This document shows, piece by piece, positions 4,264-5,242 of a stretch of DNA of 5,242 bases (position 1 is its first letter; each line of letters begins with the position of its first letter). The notes under the pieces are model-generated. The model saw nothing but the letters and a program-made list of their open reading frames with translations. It had not been told where the DNA came from and did not search any database. The DNA lies in NCBI GenBank assembly GCA_014383605.1, contig JACNHM010000351.1:1-5242 (forward strand), given 5' to 3'. The translations under genes were made by a program, and so were the position numbers. This DNA is from Chloroflexota bacterium (GTDB taxonomy: Bacteria > Chloroflexota > Anaerolineae > UBA3071).

Positions 4264-4668
4264 ATGACGAAGTTCCCCGATTTCGAAACTGTCGAAGAAT
4301 TCGCCGAATTCGTCGAGACGCACGACATGGCTGACTACTGGGACGAGCTCGAGGATGTGAGCGGTGAATTCGAGTTCGTGGCCCAACGGTCGCGGCCGGA
4401 ATTCGCTGAGATCTCCTTTCCGCTCCCCGTCGCCGCGCTCCATCAACTCAAGACGATCGCTGCCGATCAAGAGGCAGACGTGAGCGATCTGGTGCGCACC
4501 TGGATCGCTGAACGATTGGCCCAGGAACGGAAGCTTCATCCCAGACTACCGCAAAAGCCTATCCCGGAAACCGAACGCCCAAGGCCCAAAGCAGCCGAGA
4601 CCGCCGCCTACCCCGCGTTGCGTCCGGCTGGTGCAGCCATAGGCGAGGAGCAAGAACCTTACGCATAG
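4264..4668 (+). CDS. CopG/ribbon-helix-helix antitoxin-like protein, apparently orphan
   Basis: I take the ATG at 4264, giving 134 residues; the frame is open from 4156 but that part crosses the hairpin cluster and is not protein-like. Residues 8-31 (EEFAEFVETHDMADYWDELED) carry the ETHDxxDYWDE block that I associate with the CopG-type antitoxin family (often partnered by BrnT-like or RelE-like toxins). Residues 48-87 (AEISFPLP, then AALHQLKTIAADQ, then DVSDLVRTWIAERLAQE) fit a ribbon-helix-helix DNA-binding domain of strand and two helices. The tail from about 90 to 134 is proline- and alanine-rich and looks disordered, longer than usual for the family. No toxin-sized ORF adjoins it on either side. 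No ribosome site is evident before the ATG. It may be an orphan antitoxin or a regulator derived from one. Confidence 0.75.
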   Translation: MTKFPDFETVEEFAEFVETHDMADYWDELEDVSGEFEFVAQRSRPEFAEISFPLPVAALHQLKTIAADQEADVSDLVRTWIAERLAQERKLHPRLPQKPIPETERPRPKAAETAAYPALRPAGAAIGEEQEPYA

Positions 4669-4693
4669 ACGCTACATCCCCACCCGCCCTCTT

Positions 4694-4737
4694 GCCCCTT
4701 GCGCCCCCGCACCTCTGCGCCCCTTGCGCCCCCGCAC
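4694..4737 (+). repeat. Pair of 19-bp C-rich direct repeats
   Basis: GCCCCTTGCGCCCCCGCAC occurs at 4694-4712 and again at 4719-4737, separated by CTCTGC. It sits in the 116-bp gap between the CopG-like gene and the convergent SCP2-like gene (4669-4784), where I see no ORF and no clear terminator. It looks like simple-sequence expansion. Confidence 0.85.
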
Positions 4738-4784
4738 AAAGGCTCGGAGTACAACTCCTCGCCATCAACTGGATGCGCTGAGAC

Positions 4785-5123
4785 TCACTGCAAAAACTGC
4801 TGCAACTTCAGCAGATCGGGCAACGAGGCGTTGATCTGCAGCTTGCCGCTCATGAAGGCCGACATGGCATTGACCTGCCCCTGGGCGATGCCGATGAAGG
4901 TGTCGCTCGTCGTGGTGACCCGGATGTCCGGCGCAGCGATACTCGCCTCCTGCAACGAGGTCACCCGTCCATCCTCGATTTGCATCCCAAAGGAAGTCCC
5001 CAGATCGGTGAAGTCGAACTGCAAGGATTTGGTGAAGGCGCCCAGTCGCTGCCGCATGTCCGGATCGTCCGAGCGATCCTTCATCGCTTCCAACATTGCC
5101 AAAACGTCTTCTCGCGTAGCCAT
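4785..5123 (-). CDS. SCP2 sterol/lipid-binding domain protein
   Basis: This 112-residue protein is essentially one SCP2 domain, a small fold with a hydrophobic pocket that binds lipids or acyl chains. The typical C-terminal pattern is visible: PDIRVTTTSDTFIGIAQGQ (about 65-83), then the acidic/polar turn and NAMSAFMSGKLQINAS (85-100), matching the family's AFMSGKLKI-type signature, then a final helix LPDLLKLQQFLQ. The N-terminal 25 residues form an acidic helix. The ATG at 5121-5123 is preceded by AGGAG (plus-strand 5130-5134) at 6 bp, so the start is secure. There is no signal peptide or membrane segment; the protein should be cytosolic. It may be co-transcribed with the gene that ends at 5178, although a strong palindrome lies between them. 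The ligand and pathway cannot be read from the sequence. Confidence 0.85.
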   Translation of the reverse strand: MATREDVLAMLEAMKDRSDDPDMRQRLGAFTKSLQFDFTDLGTSFGMQIEDGRVTSLQEASIAAPDIRVTTTSDTFIGIAQGQVNAMSAFMSGKLQINASLPDLLKLQQFLQ

Positions 5124-5146
5124 TTTGTTCTCCTAGCCTATTCGTC

Positions 5147-5179
5147 AGATGCAACGCACTTCCCAAGTGCGTTGCATCT
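5147..5179 (-). repeat. Perfect palindrome with 15-bp stem
   Basis: AGATGCAACGCACTT-CCC-AAGTGCGTTGCATCT is a perfect 15-bp stem with a 3-base loop, between the SCP2-like gene and the end of the next minus-strand gene. No T-run follows on either strand, so it is not a standard intrinsic terminator. It may be a dispersed palindromic repeat or an attenuating or stabilising hairpin within a polycistronic mRNA. Its outer base overlaps the neighbouring stop codon. Confidence 0.85.
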
Positions 5180-5242
5180 ATGATCCATACAGCCGCCGGT
5201 AGACAGAATACTGCTGCAACACGCCCCGCACGTAGCGCTGCG
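5178..5242 (-). CDS. C-terminal end of an unidentified protein (partial)
   Basis: Read on the minus strand, the window edge enters a frame of 20 codons, QRYVRGVLQQYSVYRRLYGS, ending in TAG at 5178-5180. The Y- and R-rich composition and clean stop just before the palindrome look like a true C-terminus, but 20 residues are too few to name the family. The other two minus-strand frames are also open over this short distance, so the frame choice rests on appearance only. The gene continues beyond 5242 and would lie upstream of the SCP2-like gene on the same strand. Confidence 0.45.
   Translation of the reverse strand, partial: QRYVRGVLQQYSVYRRLYGS

Noticed and set aside
4137..4737. CRISPR array
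   Set aside because: The repeats here are palindromes of differing sequence and one pair of direct repeats with a 6-bp gap; there is no regular repeat-spacer pattern.
4765..5166. Minus-strand 133-codon frame overlapping the SCP2-like gene
   Set aside because: Different frame from the well-supported SCP2 gene, which has a good ribosome site and domain match.
1..5242. tRNA or rRNA genes
   Set aside because: No cloverleaf-like pattern with a T-arm and acceptor pairing, and no rRNA-conserved stretch, was seen on either strand.

Overview
The window looks like accessory DNA from a GC-rich bacterial chromosome. SD-type ribosome sites, GTG/TTG starts, sigma70-like promoters, an ISAzo13-type insertion sequence, toxin-antitoxin genes and dispersed GC-rich hairpins all fit a free-living bacterium. 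Chloroflexota (Anaerolineae-like) is my best guess, from general feel only; no marker gene here settles it.

Layout, left to right. (1) 1-1341: a complete ISAzo13-family insertion sequence with one intact DDE transposase and 26-bp imperfect terminal inverted repeats; the window begins exactly at its left end. (2) 1349-4111: a repetitive block built on maf (nucleotide pyrophosphatase) genes, all on the minus strand. It holds a 3'-end maf relic (1349-1476), a full maf copy A (2160-2858) and a full maf copy B (3416-4069). Between them lie plus-strand modules of short genes. Module 1 is a toxin-first PIN/Phd toxin-antitoxin pair with its own promoter and palindromic operator. Module 2 is a compact operon of a 42-aa ORF overlapping (ATGA) a 76-aa membrane protein with a TatA/B-like segment, and perhaps a third 37-aa ORF. 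(3) 4130-4668: a cluster of four GC-rich hairpins, then a CopG/ribbon-helix-helix antitoxin-like gene with no visible toxin partner. (4) 4669-5242: a short C-rich direct repeat, an SCP2-like protein on the minus strand, a perfect 15-bp-stem palindrome, and the last 20 codons of another minus-strand gene.

The most notable signal is that maf copies A and B are identical over 531 bp (2295-2825 and 3506-4036), while the sequence on both sides of that core is clearly diverged, about one third mismatched over the 75 bp on the 5' side. This pattern suggests gene conversion rather than a simple recent duplication. Both copies also keep a plus-strand TTGACA-N17-TAtAAT-type promoter just outside the maf start, pointing away from maf into the next module. 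The block therefore reads as a repeating unit, maf (minus) with a divergent promoter and a short-gene module (plus). Homologous maf ends could serve as sites where modules are gained, lost or exchanged. This interpretation is inference; the repeat geometry is directly visible.
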